Notes: a model not told the origin generated them from the sequence alone. DNA of 64,000 bases from Pholis gunnellus (GCA_910591455.2 OU342817.1:7478915-7542914); one strand, 5' to 3'; shown: positions 36,193 through 49,771, counted from the stretch's first letter. Numbers and translations are program-made.

Positions 36193-39100
36193 ATGCCTCT
36201 CTTCGCGACAAACCCATTTGACCAAGATGTTGGTGAGTAATCACAACTGGAGGCTTTTTGTAGCAGGCTAGCTGAAGTAGCTTCGATAATACATCTTTGT
36301 ATGTGTTCTTCAGCTGTATGCACTTTAAATAATACCCTCAAGAGCTTTGGTACTAATGCTATACTGCTGTCTCGTAGTACATATTACAATCTACATTCAC
36401 TGACACGCTGTAGTCCATGTTTATTAATGTCTGTTTTGTTTGTTGTGATTCGCTCTGTTAGCCAAAGGAGCCCAGTTAAGGCTAACTAGCTTGCACCCTT
36501 ATATTATATGTGGAGATTTAGCTGTTAGCTAGCAGCAACTTACAGTTTGGTAACATTCACAGAGTTTATTTGAAGAGTTAATTTTACTTGCAATATGTGT
36601 TTGTTTGTTTCAAGTTATATTATTTGTAAACATGATATTTTCTTTGGTCAGGTTAATTGTTAATAGACATGGGACAGAGATGTTGTCTAGCTAGCCATCT
36701 GCCTCCTCATCATCTCACTGTATCCCATCGTATGTTAGCGACCCAATATGATGACTCTCACATCTCTTCGTCTCTTCAACACGTCAGTAGCACGTTACAG
36801 TGTGCAGGGGGTGGACGAAGTACACACACGCCCAACTAATTATGCAGCGCCGTATAAAACAGTAGACAGTCTATGTACTAAACTATGGCCCTCTAAACTA
36901 GCAGTACATGCCAACTTAGTAAAGCTTATGATGGGTTTGTTTGGACTCTCGGGTGTTATTTCAGCTCGACTGGTTATTTTCAGGCTCTTTGTTCTGTTTG
37001 TGTATAAATTAGCTGTTAATATCTCTGTGTTGGTGATCCTCTACTTGCAAGCAGGGGTTGAGGATGTAAATAAAATCATCCTATTATGATATTTGTTATC
37101 CAATATTGCAGTATGTGTATATATAACAACAATAATAACTTGCGAGGCTGCTGCATTTTTAACTAGTTCAAGTACGACAGGAATCCAAGAGGATATAATG
37201 AAAACATGGACCATGACCGTTACTAGATTCTTAGCAGATAACAAAAGAAGTTGCAGTTTGTTTCAAAAGATAATACCCAGATCTCTGCACTGGGTTGTGA
37301 TGCAACAGGATAGAGAGACAACCTATAACAAATAATCTTAATATGGTATGTTTTCTGTAAAACAATTGAGAACCTGTTAATGAATAAATAACCTGACACA
37401 AATCCAGTTTTTTTTGGGGGGGGGGTCTTATTCAGCAAATGAAATACCTTAAAAATCAATTGACTTCATCACATTGTTAGAATTATATAAATATCCAATG
37501 GAACAGTATAAATGGTATAGCATCTTACTATCTTCACATGGTATATAATATCATCTCGCCCACCCCTACTTGTGACTACGTTTTCTGTTTGCCAGTGCAT
37601 TTTTTCAGTGTTTAGCATAAATGTACTCCATGATTAAAAATAGCTGGACAAATAGGACATATGGCTGGATAACAATATGTGTCAGATTTATATGAGGTCT
37701 TACTTTCACCACTTTTATTTGTGAATTTCTATGAAAACATGAGGTAACTTGCAAGATAAGTCAAGGACACAATTGTGTAATTTGGCATGAGTAGAAGTCC
37801 CAAAAAATGGTGATGACTTATGCCAAAGACCGGAGGAGTGCAGTAGAGAAGAGAAATGCTCACCACCACTGAATGGCATACGGTATATTCCTAATAGCAC
37901 AAGCTACAGTCTCAAATAAACTTGAAATCGATACGGCCGATAGTTTCATCACAAAAACTAAACATGAGCTTCAGATTGGTATTTACTGCAGAGCTGTTGT
38001 ATTGTTAGGGCCTTCTGTTATTTTGTCTGTTTATGCTCATTTGTATGATTAACACAAAAGGAAAGGATCTCTCTCTCTCTCTCTCTCACTCACTCACTTA
38101 CTCACTCACTCACTCACTCACTCACTCACACACACACACACACACGCACACACAGCTTGCAACTACAATTTTTGGTTCAAGAAGCTTTATTATTTCTGAT
38201 CCTAGGAGGATCGTCTCCTCTCTGCCTCTAAATATAATAAATCATGAAAAGTGCTTTTGCAATCTTGATCTTTTCCGCTTATGTTGGTTGTTTTGCTTCT
38301 TTCCTGCAGAGAAAGCAACCAGTGAGATGAACACAGCAGAGGACTGGGGCCTCATTCTGGATATTTGTGATAAGATAGGGCAGTCACGCACTGGGTAAGT
38401 TAACTGTCTTATTTATATATATATATATAAACCTGACACACACACACACATTTATCAGACATTGCATTAAGTTTCCTTTAAGGTTTTTCAGTCGTAAAAC
38501 ACACAGGGTTGGAGATAGAGCTCAGGGTCCAGGTGCACATGGAGAAATTTAAGATAAATATTGATACCTTCATGTCTATAAAAAACATATATAGTGACGT
38601 ATCTATTCAACCTAGCTGGATTGTTTTTTTGGTCCTTACCAAGCAGTTAATCTCCACAACCTTTTGATTTCTACACTTGTGTTGCAGGCCTAAAGAATGT
38701 CTTCGCTCTATAATGAGAAGAGTGAACCATAAGGATCCTCATGTGGCCATGCAGGCATTGACTGTAAGCAGATTGTTAACAACCAATGTTTGGTATAAGT
38801 GTACAGTAATTGTTTGGTTCTTGGGGGCATCATGTAGTCTTCTTCTCATCTATAATTAACGTTTCACTGAGATGTGAGCTGGTGGAGTAACCGCCTTTCC
38901 TCTGTGATAAATGATATCCTAATAAGTGCTACATGTTTGTCGCCATGGATTGAATAATGAGTCTGATGAACTGTTTGCACCAATGTCCTCACAGCTCCTT
39001 GGTGCTTGTGTCTCAAACTGTGGGAAGATATTCCACTTGGAGGTGTGCTCCAGAGAGTTTGCCAGTGAAGTCAGTAACGTCCTAAACAAGGTTTGTGATG

Positions 39101-42100
39101 TAACTTTTGATTTCAGTGTGTTGTCCACATTAATTATGTTTGATTACTTTAAATTAGATCATGCTGCATCCATGTCTCTTGTTCTTATGATGTGCCTTTG
39201 TATGATTTCTCCCCAGGGCCACCCCAAGGTGTGTGAGAAGCTGAAAGCCCTGATGGTGGAGTGGGCAGAGGACTTCCGCAACGATCCCCAACTCAGTCTG
39301 ATCTCAGCAATGATCAAGAATCTACGCGAGCAGGGTGTTACTTTCCCAGCTGTTGGGTCCCAGGTAGGTGTGTCGAGTGGAATTTTAGCATACTCTATGT
39401 GAAAGGTACATTTTTAGATTGCTTTATTTATGGCCGACTAGTGGTGAGTCAGATCCAGGCCATACAACTGCAACACCCTCATTTAAATTCCGTCTTTGTG
39501 TTGCATGTCGTACTCCTCTCTTGCTTCCCATATTTCATTGCCTAATACAGGCAAAATGCCAGAAAAGGATCTAACAAAAAAGGGTTTTATTTAATTGGAT
39601 CATTTGAGGTTGTTTTGCTTAAACATTGAGACCCACACTTATCTTTTTATTCTTCTAGTTGATTCACATGAGCATGTGATTATCGTTTTTTCTTTTCACA
39701 GGCTGCAGAGCAAGCAAAAGCAAGCCCTGCTTTAGTGGCAAAGGATCCCTCCACCTCAACAAACAAGAAAGAACAAGACGATTTGGCCAAAGGTGAGGAC
39801 ACTAGCAGATGATCACACAATTAGACTGCACACTGAAATGGTTATTTAGGGTTTTCAGCCTAGTTCTGGACACTGGGAGAAAAGGTTCCTCAATGCTCGG
39901 ACGTCAATGGAGAAATGTGTGCGTCTCTTTTGTGTGCAGCTATCGAGCTGTCTCTGAAAGAGCAACGTCAGCAGCCGCAGACCTCCCTGTCGGGCCTTTA
40001 CCCGAATACCTCCGGCCTGCTCTCCTCGCACAAGTCCGACGGCAGGAAAGTCCGCGCCATCTACGACTTTGAGGCCGCTGAGGACAACGAGCTCACCTTC
40101 AAGTCGGGGGAAATCATCACCATCCTGGACGATAGGTGAATTTTTACACACACAAATTGTGAGTAGGGAAAAAATGTCATGCAAGGATTTGTCACAGGAC
40201 TTGAGCGGATTGAGCTTGAGGTGATATTCTGAGCTCTGTGAAAATATCCTGATGTTTAAAATAATCTTGAAGCCGCAAACTAAGCCAATGAGATCTTAAT
40301 GCAGCACTGAGAAGACAACAGTGTAAATCTGTTGTTTGATCATTTCTGTGGGTTTACTTTTTTATTTCAGTGACCCCAACTGGTGGAAAGGGGAAACATA
40401 CCAGGGAGTGGGGTTGTTCCCCTCCAACTTTGTCACAGCTGACCTCACTGCAGAGCCTGAGATGAGTGAGTACATTTCATCTTCAGTTCTTTGATAGGCC
40501 ATTCAGACCATTAGCAATATTGCTTTATTGATCCTAGAGTGGGAAATGCTTCATCATTTGCACACAGCTGGTCAAACAATGCAAAGAACAACAAGACATC
40601 AACAGAAAGTGATCAGCGGGTTATCATATGCAGTGAACTGCAACAATGCCGGTACTTCTGGGAAGGCATAGGAGAAATTCTCCGATTGCATTTTGGACAC
40701 ATTTCCTCTTCTTTATAAAACTCTTTCCATTTCTTACACTGCTTTTAACAATTGTCAGTGTCTGCTGTATTTATAAAGAATCTTCTTTTCTTTTGTAAGA
40801 CATTCATATGCTACATCTAAGTCTCGTAGTGTTCCTCATGCTCTTTTTAATACACCATGCATCTAACATCTCCTTCACTTGTTCACAATTCACGTACTTG
40901 GTGGTACACACAAGTGTCAACAGTTTAAATGTAGGTCTGTTGTGTTGTTATATTGTATTAACATATGAATTTTCAAAACCCCACAGAATTGGGTAGGTCC
41001 TCTACATGTGTATTGCTTTGCCACATTTTTCATTTTATCGCTCGTTGCTTATTCATCATATTCTTTGGCACGATGCTTCTGCAGGTGTGTCATCCCTCAG
41101 AACACTCGTACTGCACGTGTGCGTTCTGCTATCTTTGCTTTCTTTCCTCCGTTCATGTAAAAACACCTCCAATAATCAAACATGATGAGGACATCTCATG
41201 AGCGTTATTGGGTTGTGTGTTCCAACATACAACCATGAACGTCAAAACATTTTGTCAATAGCTCGTATCAGATTGTAACTTTTGAATCAGTCTTTTGCGC
41301 CAGTATCCGACCTAAATCTGTGTTACTGATTTATACTGTTACGTTGTTTTGCTGCTGCCGCATTCGCTGTTACTTGGAAATCTACAGTGAAGACGGAGAA
41401 GAAGACGGTACAGTTCAGTGAGGACATCCAGGTGGAGACAATAGAGCCCGAACAAGAGCCTGTATATATAGACGAAGTAAGTTCCCTCGTGTTCACGATG
41501 CTTTTTCCTGCCTCATTGAGATCTCGATGTATCTATCGAGTATGTATCTAGAAGATCACAAGTATCTGGAAAGTGTCATCACATGATTATTGAAATCCTT
41601 CAGGACAAAATGGACCAGCTGCTGCAGATGATCCAGAGTGCAGATCCCACAGACAACCAGTCGGACAGCGTCGAGTTGCTACAGTTGGAAGGTAAACAGA
41701 ACTCCGGGTTGATGCTGTATGAAGTGACTGTGTGATGTATGTATGAAGTGAGATCAAAGTTAATGTCAGTATGCAGAAGCTAATCCGATATTTTATTTTG
41801 AAAAGGTGGATTATTGTTGACTACAGATATATTCGATAACTATTTGTTGTATTTACATCAGGTGCCTGTAATCAAATGGGGCCGCTCATTGACCAGAAGT
41901 TGGAGGATATAGACAGGTACATTGTGCTGACGTGACACGTTTTGCCCGCAGAATGTTTTAAGTATTTCAACCTACATAATTTAAGTAAATATTAAGTTAA
42001 GAAAATCTAAATGTAGTCTTCTGGTTTGTATCATCAGGAAGCACTCGGAGCTGTCGGAGCTGAATGTGAAGGTGATGGAAGCTCTGTCTTTGTATGCCAA

Positions 42101-44015
42101 GATAATGAATGAAGATCCAGTTTACGCCATGTACGCCAAGCTACAGAGCCAACAGTACTACATGCAGCAACCTGCCAACGCAGCACAACAGGTACAGTCA
42201 CGTACACTTCGGAAATATTTAAAGGCATAACAGTCTAAACTGTCTACCATCCCAACGGGGTTTTGAGCATGAGCAAAATTCTGGAAGTCTTAAAGGGGCA
42301 GTTACAAGTTTTCCTTTGCTTTGCAAACGAGGTCTTTGAATTGGTCCCTCAGTCGGTATCTCCAAACCTCATAAATTATACCAGATATATCTCGATTGAA
42401 TCCAGTTGTACTCCAGATGAAGAAAACAATTTTTTTTAATATTTTATATTTTAAGTAACATTTTATGTATTCTTTTTTTGTGAAATGATTCTACGCTTTG
42501 GAATGTTTCTTCTTATCCGCTATGACTCCTCCTTGTAACAAGTTTCTAGCAGCGCAGAGTTAGACGTCATGACGCATACGTTTACTGTCATGAAGATTTG
42601 TCGACATCGATAAAAGAAATCACGAACCTTCGGAAGCATAAGATTCCGATTGATTGGGCCATTTGGAAACCAGTCCTTAACTGGAACTGCTTCTCGATTC
42701 CCAAATCTAATTGCTTTTCGATCGTAGACTTTCCTCCGTCAGTAACACTCACTGTTCGTGATTGTGACCTCAGGTCTACCCTGGTCAGCCTGCATCAGGT
42801 CCGTATGCCGCGGTGCAGGGTTACACCGTCCCCATGGAGCAGCTTCCAGCTGGAACCCCCATACCTGGTCAGCCAGCTCCCAGGTGAGTTTCACAAACCC
42901 CAGCGGCTTCTTCTTCTGGTTCACTACGCACATTACAAGTTAGTCACAAATAACAAACTTTGCTGCACCTCATCCCCATTTCTCCAGTGTAAAGAGTACA
43001 ATAGTGTTAATCGTTTCCATTATTTACTATCTCTCGCTTTAATGTACCATCTTATCAAGGAAGAAAAACAGCAACATAATACCTCTCATCTAGAGTGGCT
43101 TGTTTATTTTTAATTTTTACTGTGAATTCTCAAGTAGTAGAACCAGTAGAACCATAAGAGGTGGCCTTTCCTTCCTAACTGCACCTGTTATAGAATTATA
43201 TTTCAGAATGAAGCCGCCATGTTTTCTGATCTGCTTCTGCTTTCTGCTGTGAATGCAATCTAAAAGCTTCTTCCATGTTTACCTGTTGTTGAGATAAAGT
43301 CAGTGGTACCTAAACACTAAGTCCTTATTTCTTACTACACCAACGGAGTCATGTCGTACTCAACACTCTGCTGACTGAAACGCTGTTTATTCTGTCCATT
43401 CACTATTTATGAGTGCTGTCAAGAACATCTTAAGCAAATTCATTCAAATTTGTCACAAACGTCCTCTCGTCAATGTTCAACTGACTAGAATTTGGTGGTC
43501 AAAGGTCACTGCGATCTCACAAAAGACATTTTTGTCCATAATCCAAGAATTGATATGCTAAATATGATAATTTCACACAAAGGTCTAACAAGTTAGAATG
43601 ATGAAGGCGTGATATTTTGGACACCCATGGATGTACAGTAAGCTGTAACATGACTGGTTGGTGGATATTGTCCTTTTTAATGTGAATTATGTGCCAGAGT
43701 GCATCAAAAAAAGCAAAAGCCAAAGTATGAATTCTACCTTTCCCCTGCTATTTAATGATTCCACCTTGCTGTTTGTGGTGTTATTAATGTTGCTTCATTC
43801 TTTTTCGTAGTGACGTCCATATGTACATGGGCCAGCCTCCAGTCTACACCGCAGCTCCAGGCAGCATGGGCCCAGCAGACTTGCAGTCCTACCAGAACCC
43901 AGCCAGCGGGCCGGGCCTGACGCAGATGCCAAACTACAGCGCCCCCTCTGGCCCGAGCATAGCACCTTCATCAGACGCCTCGCAGGCCCCCTACTCAGAG
44001 AAAGCCTTGCTATAG
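36193..44015 (+). CDS. stam: Signal transducing adaptor molecule 1 (14 coding exons)
   Basis: STAM pairs with HGS/Hrs in ESCRT-0 on early endosomes and sorts ubiquitinated receptors toward multivesicular bodies. Exons: 36193-36232, 38310-38394, 38688-38763, 38995-39090, 39217-39363, 39702-39792, 39940-40135, 40371-40465, 41388-41476, 41604-41691, 41862-41916, 42038-42191, 42774-42883, 43811-44015. They sum to 1527 nt, 508 aa plus stop. Order: VHS domain (1 to about 145), ubiquitin-interacting motif (DDLAKAIELSLKEQ, 174-188), SH3 (about 214-272, with ALYDF-like AIYDFEA, NWWKGE and LFPSNFV), GAT/coiled coil (about 302-404), and a Pro/Gln/Tyr-rich tail ending in EKALL. The start MPLFATNPFDQDVEKATSEM fits STAM1 rather than STAM2. 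The tail is about 30 residues shorter than human STAM1. Confidence 0.95.
36233..38309 (+). other. stam intron 1
   Basis: A 2.1-kb GT-AG intron holding a compound CT/CTCA/CA microsatellite near its 3' end (38071-38153). Otherwise nothing recognised. Confidence 0.8.
38071..38153. repeat. Compound (CT)n(CTCA)n(CA)n microsatellite
   Basis: About 80 bp passing from CT units through CTCA tetranucleotides to CA units, a typical mutation-derived compound array. Confidence 0.95.
40371..40465 (+). other. stam: stam exon 8: second half of SH3 domain
   Basis: Encodes SDPNWWKGETYQGVGLFPSN and the conserved FVTADL. This carries the tryptophan pair and Pro of the SH3 ligand pocket, which in STAM binds deubiquitinases such as USP8 (known of the family). 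Confidence 0.93.
40466..41387 (+). other. stam intron 8
   Basis: About 0.9 kb, GT-AG, with a possible retroelement tail at its start. No coding sequence recognised. Confidence 0.7.
40500..40640. repeat. Possible retroelement-tail repeat in stam intron 8
   Basis: tgctttattgatcctagagtgggaaatgc resembles the 3' tail motif of several fish non-LTR elements. Weak match from memory only. Confidence 0.3.
43425..43645. repeat. Dispersed teleost repeat in stam intron 13
   Basis: Contains gcaaattcattcaaatttgtc, acaaacgtcctctcg, tttggtggtcaaaggtcact and tgataatttcacacaaaggt. I recognise this word order as a common dispersed fish element. Non-coding. Confidence 0.6.
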
Positions 44016-44871
44016 GGGCTCACTGTTATCCTCACGCATACACATGCACCAGACCTGATCAAACAGTGGTGGTACATCATTTCTTTTATTATGCGTTTTG
44101 ATTTGTGTGGGACACCAGATGGGTGAAAACATTCAAATAGAGTAGACTAAACTTGACATGTGGCATGCTTTGTGTCGTTTTATCTGTCAGATAAATACAC
44201 AGTTGCATTTCTCACTCCAGGTTTAGAAGTGATCATGAGGCTTTGATTTGAAGAGCTCACACCAAGAAAACAGAAACACTCAGTGTTCTTTCAATGAATT
44301 GTGTTTCTGCATTTTCACTCTTCTTCTCAAATTCCTTTGAATCAGAAGTGAAGACACAGAGGAGCTTTCAGTTCACTTTTATCTTCAATTGCTTCAGTTA
44401 AGTTTTGGTCATTATTCAAGCCTGATCACTTCCAAATCTAAGTCTAATAGAAATATATGCATTGTCCAGTTTTATGTACGGGACCTGACATTTATTGCTT
44501 CTTAAGTTATCATAGGACTATTGAGAAATTAGGTTTATGTTTTATTTTATGAGTCCTAGCTACATCAAGTGGTACCAATTATAGAGGAAATGAGACCAAG
44601 TTCTTTCAGTTCGAAGCGAATATTAATTTATTCGTCATTTATTATTTGATATTTTATTCTTCATACTATGTATATTTTTGAATGCTGAGCTGACCTACTG
44701 TGTGCTGACTTGAGACTTTTTAGGTTATACTATCAATTCATTTGAAATAAGTTATTGGAAGTGACTTAAACTGTTAATCTGCAGTAGTTCACCTACAATT
44801 AGTATCAAATTTGATAGTTCTTTCCTGTAAAACTAACTAGGAAATTCCAAAAAAAAACTATGGACCTGTAA

Positions 44872-44877
44872 AATAAA
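44872..44877 (+). terminator. Candidate proximal stam poly(A) signal
   Basis: AATAAA about 70 bp before the GT microsatellite. Confidence 0.4.
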
Positions 44878-44944
44878 ACAAACAAAATTGCTTTTAAAAA
44901 AACAAAAAAAACAGAGTAACTATAGCCACTTCGATCTTGCCACA

Positions 44945-44945
<1 letters not shown>

Positions 44946-45035
<90 letters not shown>

Positions 45036-45077
45036 TATATATATACACACATATATATATATATATATATATGTGTG
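44946..45077. repeat. Compound (GT)n(TA)n(CA)n(TA)n microsatellite
   Basis: About 29 GT units followed by alternating TATATA and CACACA blocks. GT and CA blocks on one strand can pair, so a transcript would fold into a hairpin. All ORFs here (Cys-Val or His-Thr repeats) are artefacts. Confidence 0.95.
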
Positions 45078-45296
45078 CAATTACTATTTGATCAAGTGTG
45101 AAACACATTCCTTCTCACCACCCCTCAACATGCACACTGGAGCTACACACAACACACTACAGGTGTACAGTAGCGGACACACATCCTCATCAGTGTTTAA
45201 TACTTTACCTTCACTCACACACTTATACGCCGCAGCCTTCTCACACACTTAAAGCAACTGCATTGCTAATCGAGTCACTGAAAAGTGGCAACATAC

Positions 45297-45298
<2 letters not shown>

Positions 45299-45330
<32 letters not shown>
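45299..45330. repeat. (TTA)n microsatellite
   Basis: About ten TTA units inside the long stam 3'UTR. Confidence 0.9.
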
Positions 45331-45333
<3 letters not shown>

Positions 45334-46986
45334 AAAAAGGACTTTTAGCGATGCTAAAAACTTTAGATTACTACATTCTGTATATGTCGGCAACTTTTAG
45401 AAGTACTGAAAACTGAAGCCACTTTGTTTGTTTTTTCGTGAGGGGGAAAAAAAGAAACCAGAAGAATTTAAGCATGCACATGACTCCTGTATATACTGTA
45501 CTGAACTAGTAGTGAAGCCACGTGGCGACCTCATGGGTGGATGTTAGCACAGCTCCGGGTGTTTCTCTCAGCCTCGAAGGTGAACTCTGCAGTCATGATG
45601 TCCCTGCTGAACTAAAGGTGTAAAAGCCAAAGAGAAGAAAGCGGGAAAAAAAACACGCCAGAAAAGAAGATTTCTTTTCCTTTTTTATTCTTTTCTTAAC
45701 ATGGTTGACTCTGAACTTCATGCTGCAGAGTTTTCCTTTTCAAAACGAGCAGCTCTAGATCCTCGTTGGTGGATTCAGTGTTTGCTCGGTCTCCATTCAG
45801 GGGCTGTACTAACACACGACAGACTCGGCTACTGAGGGGCGAACTCTGAACCGCCTCAGTGTCTTTAAAAGCATCTCTTTAGTCAGTGTTGACGTTTTGT
45901 TTTTGTAGTGCATTTTAATTTATGTTATGATTATTGTTATGATATTTTAAATGGAGAAGCAGTGCAGGATGTATGTATTCAGAGAAAAGCAGAATATGTG
46001 ATATTCTGCCTGACTTAGTTGTATATTTAAATTGCTCACATGAGGACATGGACATTACTCAGTGTTTTATACTTGCTTGTTGTACTGTAGGGTCAAATGG
46101 TAATGTGAAAAACTGATCGATCCTCCCGAAGCATTTCAATCCTGTCCTTTCTCAGAGCTGTCTTACACTAAAACAAATTCTACCTGAAGCAGGACTGAAA
46201 GGAGGTGTTATGATTCTGGAAAGCACAGTCAGTATTTATAAGCAGCTCTTTTTCTAGGTTTCCATAAGCTATCCGTTACAAAGTCACTTTAATATCAAAT
46301 ATTGTATAAATCTGCCGCTCATACCATAACTTCCCATACTCTTCTATGGCTTCTACGTGTTCAACATCTTTGGGAAAGAGTTGGTGTCTATGAATACTGA
46401 CTGGATTGCAAAACTAGAAACATTATTTATCTGTTGTTTGATATTGAATGATGCTACATGAAGGAATTATGAAGCAGTCTTAAATACGATGAACTCATTG
46501 GTGTATTGATCTGATACTTGAGATACTAGTTGTGCTGCTCCTTGCCACCGTAACCATTTAAAACAACTCCGTTTAAAGCTTTGGAACGTGGGACTTTGCA
46601 AACAAGAGGCCATTTCTTTTTTTCTCCCAGAACTTGATTTTTTAGCATTAATATAGTTGATTTCAAAGACGAGAAATCTTTGTTTTGCTGCCTTCAACTA
46701 AATGCAAGAGTGAAGTAGTGTTAATTTGTTTGATCAATGAGGGCTGAAAATATCAAATGTATAAAAAGTAGCAGCTATTCTTGGACCTCGAGCCACTTAA
46801 TCGTCACACATCATCCAAATGTTGCACCACAGCGCTGGACTGCAGCCCCGATGTAACTTTATTGCACAGGATTGAGATGCTGCCTGTTTTTATGTTTTAA
46901 ACATCATTATTGTAAAGGTTCTGTCTAAGCTTGTATCCTGCTGTTTGTATGTATTCTTTTAACCATACTTATTAATTGGTATTCAC

Positions 46987-46992
46987 AATAAA
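46987..46992 (+). terminator. Candidate distal stam poly(A) signal
   Basis: AATAAA in ttcacaataaaacc, about 3 kb after the stop, followed by TG-rich sequence (gccttgtttttcttgtt). Confidence 0.5.
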
Positions 46993-48757
46993 ACCAGGCC
47001 AAATGTACATAATAATATGAAAGGCCTTGTTTTTCTTGTTTTTAGAGCTCTCTGTGGGTACATGAAATACATTTAGTGGTTTGGTTTCGTTATATTTAAC
47101 TGCAAAGAGTTTCACTGAGGAGAGGCTTTTTCAGGAGATTTCAAAGACCCTGAAAACATTTTCTCAACATGCTTTCCCCGTGAGTGAGCGGGTCCGACAT
47201 GAGCACTCTTTTTCTTTTGAAGTCAGAACAGCTTTGATTATTTCACGTGAGAGATTTCCTAGTTTGTTTTTGTCTGCTTCTCTCACCGGTTTAAAGTAGT
47301 AGTACGATTTCTTGAGTCCGTAAGTCTTTTTTTAATGTTATTTTTAATCCTCACTGATTTATTACCAAGAGACTTATGAGCACATCTTTGGAAAATACAA
47401 TATTTAAAGTGGTGCCTTTGTGATTCTTCGTGGAGAATCTCACAGATCTGTCAGTTAAAACAACTAATTGATTCGTCAACACATAATCGTATGGGTGTTC
47501 GTTGACTAAGAATTTAATTGGCCAATAACAGGCCCAGTTGCCAGCCTGATGAAGCAGATTTACTGTGTTAAATACAGCAGATCGTCCCTTTCATAAACTC
47601 ACAGCCCGGGTGGAAAAAACACACCATGTGACCAAACAAAGTTGAAAAGATAGATTTAAAGGTAGTACACTTCTATCGCCCATCCCATAATGCCTTGGCC
47701 TTTCATAACAGGTTTTTGTTTTGTATTGAACAAAGAGGATATATACAGCCTACGGTCCACTGTGTGTGGTGACTAATATTGCAATTTTGTGTAGGAATAT
47801 GCACCCCTGTATCATAATACAAACAGCAAATTTACCAAATAGTGAGGCCCTGCCTTGTCCAGAGTCCATGTGTCCAATTCAAATTGTGATATTGTAATAT
47901 ATTATTCTGTTGAGTTGTGTTTAATCACATTTCCACAAATAAACTCATGTGGTAAACCTGGAGTTGGGAGTGTTTCAGCAGCAGGAGTACTGGTTGGTTT
48001 CTGTGGCTCTTGGCAAAATATGATATACTTGCCATCTGCTGTTTGCTTTGAGGCAACACAACACATATACAGGTCGAGGAATATGTGGGTCACATCTACA
48101 TTTTGCTCCAGGGCCCCTTAGAGGAGAAGTCCGGCCCAGAGAAACAGCAAAGAAACCATTATATTTCAGAAGTGGTACTATTTCCTAATTGTTTACACTT
48201 ATAAGCTTAACTATACTATTGGACAGACATAGCACTTTATCAGGGGTTTCGGTATTCCGTCTGCAAAATTAACTATATCAAGTTACCATCAGTTACTATT
48301 CCAGATTTGTCACATAGCAATGTATGTTGTTTGGGTCAACATGACATGTGAAAACCTTTTTAAATGGAGTTTGGAGTGTAACAAATCTCGATGGCGATCT
48401 CTCCACTTTTGTCACAGTTATGAAATCCTAATTTTGAATTGGAAAATACTTTAGAGGAAATGGAACTTAACTTGTGATAAGGTAATATGACCAAAAATAA
48501 AGACAAACTAATTCTATTAAAATCCACTAACTAACGCTAGTCACCTGATGATGTGTCTCTAACAATTGTGACGTTAAGCTGAGTTAGACGACTTAACGTA
48601 ACAGAGTCAACTAAATGAATAGGGCTACAACTGAGAGAAATGTATGGACAATGAGAATAATCTAATATCTGACAAGCACTCAAAAACTGAGGCCACAAGC
48701 AAACTGAAATATGGCGAGGAACGTTGAGTTAAACTGGTATAGCTATGTCACGCCTCG

Positions 48758-48894
48758 TCTATGGCGCTAACGGCTAGAGCGCGTGGCATCTCAAACGGTA
48801 ACGCCAACGGTCACAACGTTAGTTCAGCTGATAAGGGTTGGATGTGGATGACAACTTGATTGTCAGCGATCAAAAAACAAGAAACACCAGCGAG
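48758..48894 (+). repeat. Duplicated block upstream of dnah, copy 1
   Basis: Begins ggcgctaacggctagagcgc and ends aaaacaagaaacaccagcga. Matches copy 2 in order over about 140 bp with scattered substitutions and small indels. Start-to-start spacing is about 559 bp. Confidence 0.9.
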
Positions 48895-49316
48895 TTTTGG
48901 GAAAACAGCACTTCGAGAAAATGTGGTCAACTGAGTTTTGGTAAGGGCAGAAAATATGTTACAATAATGTTAGCAAAAGTAAAAAAAACTTTACTTAAAA
49001 TATTAACTATTAGCTACTAGCTAACGGCAAACTGTCTCACTCCGAGAAACCGTTATTTTTGTAACGGTAATTGTAATGTTCACGTTTGCTAACGGTAACG
49101 CTAGCTCTAATGTAGTTAAGCTATCACTAGCATCAGGTTAATCCAACTAATGTTAGTTAACGGTCATCTAGTAACCGAAACTAATTTAACAACTAACGTT
49201 AACGTTACATTACACGACACTAAAGTAACTAATGTTAGCTTTAATGTTATTCAGCTTAGAGCAGGTTATGCTTTCATTAGTTAACGTTAAACTACTGGTA
49301 TATTTCACCGCTTATT

Positions 49317-49456
49317 CTCTGGCGCTAACGGCTAGAGCGCGAGGCATCTCCACGGTTAACGCAAGGGTAATAACGCTAACGTTAGTTCAGCTGATAACAG
49401 TTGGATTTGGATGAATGATGATTGTCAGCGGTCAAAAAACAAGAAACACCAGCAAG
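49317..49456 (+). repeat. Duplicated block upstream of dnah, copy 2
   Basis: Same direction as copy 1; shares ggcgctaacggctagagcgc, cgttagttcagctgataa and gtcaaaaaacaagaaacacc. Lies about 300 bp upstream of the first recognised dynein coding exon. Confidence 0.9.
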
Positions 49457-49771
49457 TACTCTACTGTGTTTGGCTTGTGGGTGGGGTGCCTCATATCCAC
49501 GAATATGTACGTTAATAAACGGTAACTGTTAGTCCGTTTAATGTAAGTAAACCCCTCCAACATCATAAATGTCAGCTTGATGTAAAACTTACCCAATTTT
49601 AGTGAAAATACACTAATGTAACATCTCTTTGTGGCTTCATCATAGGCTAACTAGGCTATATGAAACAATTTCATGAGGTTCCAGCACTAGTGAGCGACTA
49701 ATTACTTTATTTTTATAAATGTAATCTAGAAAGAATAAGCAGAATAACTGAGTTTTTCAACAGCCGACGGG

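Larger units (their letters stand above)
44016..47010 (+). other. stam: stam 3'UTR (long)
   Basis: No further gene is seen between the stop codon and the AATAAA at 46987-46992. An earlier AATAAA at 44872-44877 would give a UTR of about 0.87 kb that excludes the GT/TA repeats. Long 3'UTRs are common in such adaptor genes; which end is used is unknown. Confidence 0.6.
47011..49771. other. Intergenic and 5' region of the dynein gene
   Basis: AT-rich, without recognised genes. From about 48500 to 49400 it is dense in taacgtta/gctaac words and includes a 140-bp duplication (48758-48894 and 49317-49456). The first dynein coding exon follows an acceptor-like ttttcaacag at 49755-49763, so one or more non-coding exons probably lie here. 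Confidence 0.55.

Noticed and set aside
38080..38130. Array of short direct repeats resembling CRISPR
   Set aside because: It is a CTCA microsatellite with no spacers, in an animal genome.
36193..44015. stam2
   Set aside because: N-terminus (MPLFATNPFDQ, TSEMNTAEDWGLI) and KTEKKTVQFSED match STAM1, not STAM2.
44805..45252. Repetitive Cys-Val, His-Thr and Tyr-Ile ORFs
   Set aside because: Translations of GT/CA/TA microsatellite.
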